The notes under the pieces are model-generated. The model did no database searches and was not told the origin of the DNA. It saw only the letters and a list, made by a program, of their open reading frames with translations. This document shows, in pieces, positions 61,046-64,000 of a DNA stretch of 64,000 nt. Origin of the DNA: Polytrichum commune. Taxonomy: Eukaryota; Streptophyta; Polytrichopsida; Polytrichales; Polytrichaceae. The position numbers and the translations under genes are program-made. The stretch's first letter is position 1; every line of letters starts with the position of its first letter. Location: NCBI GenBank assembly GCA_950295325.1, contig OX485804.1, forward strand, positions 17,050,001 to 17,114,000. Direction: 5' to 3'.

Positions 61046-64000
61046 AATAAACAATTGATGAGGAAGTTAGACACTTGTTTGTTTCATTGTTAAAAACTTG
61101 CCTCATGATGTAACTGGAAATCATGACCTCTTCTTGCGCCCCATGGCACCAGCACATGTGCAACTAAATTGGTAACTGTCCACTGTAAATTACTGCCATG
61201 TTGCTTATTTGTGTTCCAAAAGACCTCATCATAGTTGCCATAGCCTTAAACATGTTTCAAAGACGTCATTTGAAGGCACGAGTGGACAAGGGAGATTTGC
61301 CCCGGTGCTGTAACTGGTGTTGGCAGTTCCACCAATTATATTGGTTTCTTTGGTAGACACGGTTCATTGACCGGGTGATTGCAGAATAAATGCTCTATGC
61401 ATGTAAAAGATGGCATCTCCATGTTTTCTTCTTCCAGCACAGATGTGTTAGGATTTTATGCATTGCAATTCTCATTTAGGCACCGCATTAATATCTTCCT
61501 ATATTCAAATGCCATTTGTGTACACCCTAACGCTCACTTGTGTCATTGAATACTTAGGTACTTACCCTAGTTTCAGTTCTTCTGCCAAATGTCTCACAAT
61601 ATCAGTCTATAGTTGTGTCGTGTCTGTCCTTGGTGGGACTATTTAAGAGTACATTAGATGTGACTCCTGTGTGAGACCTGAGGATAATCGAGTACAGCCA
61701 GCAAGATGTAGAATTTGTGACATTAAAAAGTGCAGTCTGGGCTATGTTATATCTCTGAATTGGGATTTGAGAATGAAAAATTCACGATGTAACTGTGCAA
61801 CGCAGATATCGGAGAGATAAGTCACTGCAATAGCCCTTGAGCAAAGCACAAACCTCCCATCCCGCTATCGTCAGTTTGGAAATTTCAGCCTTTAATTATC
61901 TGCTCCCAGACAATTAAAACCCATGATATCACCAAAGACTACATTAATGAATAACAAAGGAAGCTGCTGCATCATCTCTTCTTTGCAATAAACATCAGTG
62001 TAGAAACCCATCATCGATCAAGAGGAAAAAAGCTACCCGTAGTGTTTGGTGAGAGGAAGCTCAAAAGAAACAAGAGTGCACTAGTACCAACTCTGGTATC
62101 AACAATATTCATCAGCATTACTACCCCTCTCCCATGCCGAAAAGATGTGATAAGCAAAAAACCAGAAAAACAAGGGATCCACGTCATAGCTGAGTACAAA
62201 CTTGTCATTGGACTGGTGCAAAGGAGAGGTCCTCTTGGAGAAGGTTGCTCCCTTAGTGTGTGCACACACAGTTCCATCCAATTCTTAAGCTTGTAAGTGT
62301 TGCAGCAACCTCCTTACTTGTAGGTCAAATTCCCTATTTGAACAAGGCAAATATCCACATGTCAGCTCAAGTTCAGCCGCAAGTGGCCCTTCCCGCCCTT
62401 GGTTGAATGAACCGCTGGCCAATATAATATTTCCTTTTCCGCCACTTCTAGTATCCCATTTAGCTTCAAAAACCATCTTACATAGGGATCCCTAGTAATG
62501 TATTAGAAGGAAATTAACAAAACTTGCATCATGTGACTCTACATTACTCAAAATACTGTTTACTTCACTGGAACATTGCATCAGCAATGGACTTGGTGTA
62601 TTAGTTCTGTACTGTGGATCGGGTACAGAACATTCAGAACACCAATGGTTTTGGGCACCTCAATCCATTTTTGGAAGCATATTGACACATTAAGCATTCA
62701 TGATCTTGTGACATTATCCCCTTCTGACAAATTATACCAGCACTATGCAAAGTTGGCACCTCTCACTTGAATGCACATGCGAGAGTTACCAACTTTGTAT
62801 GCTGCTGGTGTGCTGTGGAATAACAGCGCAGAGCCTACTTATGTTCTGTTTCAAGTGGTGTATAAGCATACCAACAAGATTTGATCTGTGGAATTGCTGT
62901 GATCTGGAACAAGCTGATAAATTTGTTACTTATCTGACTTGTGATGGTCCCATCGTCTTGCATTTCAAAACAATCCATTGCCATGCATGAGGACCAATAC
63001 ATACATGTAGTATAACGATGCACCAGCTATCCCCTGTTGTGCTTCTGAATGGGGATCACTGGCCTGTAACATTCACAACACTGATGTTCTTAGTGTCTTC
63101 GTCCATTTCCTTAAGCTCGTTGACAAGCACGGACCCATGATTTTCAACTGTGACATTACCCTGTGCTTGCAAGGGTGGGCAAGGTTCTGAAGAATTCGGA
63201 TTTATATAGTTTCATCTCAGTCAGGCTTGCAGTGAGATTTGGCAGAATGTAAGATTACAGAGGAGCTATGCTTTACAGCATGTCTCTTGGTTAAGTTGCA
63301 CTCAACCTGTAAGCAAACATGCTTGGAGAATGATTGGACTCTCACAAACTTCCTATTGACTGACCGACCTAGGCATTCAGGTAAAAAATAAATGTCAGGT
63401 AACACTTACTTCAAGTTCTGAACATGGTGATACTCACTGCAGCACCAAAGCTTCATAGAAGCACAGCATCTCTCCATGAACACTAGTATACTCCACAACG
63501 AGAGTACATTACATCCCATCCATGCCTTGTATACTAAAAACAAGAAATGAAACGAAGTGAGCTTTCAATTTCAGTCTTGCAGAATGCTACACTGTAGAGG
63601 AGGCATGTCTCTTAGTTAAGATGGACTCAATCTGTAAGCAAACATTTTTGGAGAACTGATTGGACTCGCACATGGACTTGAATGTGACTCACATGCATCT
63701 AATCTCACCAGATGTGACACGGTGTCTTCACAATTGCTCCAAACAACCCAGGTATGTGGGTGTTATTTGGTTCGTTTTCATGTTCTCCAACTTCTACCAA
63801 TTAGATTCACACACAAAAGAACTTGTGTTGCATTAGCAAATCTACAATGAAAAATCTGCAAAAACCGGATCTCTTATGATTTAGTTATGGTTATCGGAAG
63901 TGCATGTTTGTTGATTTCTTAACTGGATACATAGGTTCTTCCGATTGTGTTCATTATTGGTTGTAGAGTAGTTATTAATATTTGAACATGTAGTCCAATC
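61046..64000. other. Right-edge intergenic region
   Basis: No gene is recognised. A direct duplication of about 110 bp occurs at about 63230-63345 and 63575-63690 (shared GGCATGTCTCTT, CTGTAAGCAAACAT and GATTGGACTC). A minus-strand frame at 62285-62476 (KWDTRSGGKGNIILASGSFN, ending RRLLQHLQA) has gene-like composition and could be a 3' exon of a gene. I cannot identify it, and no upstream exon is apparent. Confidence 0.35.

Noticed and set aside
1-64000. CRISPR arrays, bacterial operons or organellar insertions
   Set aside because: No regularly spaced short direct repeats with unique spacers, no Shine-Dalgarno-led gene clusters, and no stretch resembling plastid or mitochondrial genes was found.

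Overview
This is a stretch of land-plant nuclear DNA. The evidence is AT-rich intergenic sequence, GT-AG introns, a plastid-type starch-branching enzyme, a cytosolic-type tRNA-His(GUG), a telo-box (AAACCCTAA) leader and dense nested DNA transposons. Nothing visible fixes the species; moderate gene density and an unfamiliar secreted-protein family would fit a seed-free plant, but that is a guess.

Layout. (1) 2.0-5.9 kb, minus strand: a nine-exon NIT1-type omega-amidase/nitrilase-superfamily gene whose last exon may have been recruited from a small transposon. (2) 7.54-7.61 kb, minus strand: tRNA-His. (3) 8.8-14.5 kb: repeats and unrecognised open frames. (4) 14.6-24.4 kb, minus strand: a 16-exon gene for the third CPSF-A/DDB1/SF3B3-like protein of plants (At3g11960 type), with a telo-box leader near 25.5 kb. 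(5) 25.9-30.1 kb: a hAT-like MITE and coding-like debris. (6) 30.1-32.0 kb: one arm of a long inverted duplication carrying a small valine-rich secreted-protein gene. (7) 32.5-33.8 kb: an intronless RING E3 ligase gene. (8) 34.7-48.2 kb: a transposon graveyard with a LINE relic, TIR elements nested in one another, a 142-bp tandem array and a hAT element with perfect 8-bp target duplications. (9) 49.2-57.9 kb, plus strand: a 14-exon class-I starch-branching enzyme. (10) 59.0-60.9 kb: the second, inverted arm with the second copy of the secreted-protein gene. (11) 61-64 kb: no recognised gene.

The main genes are unrelated neighbours (metabolite repair, RNA/DNA-processing scaffold, ubiquitylation, starch synthesis). 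The two secreted-protein genes are near-identical paralogues facing each other across 27 kb. For the three intron-containing genes I joined exons by hand; splice phases agree throughout and total coding lengths divide by three (1008, 4194 and 2343 nt).
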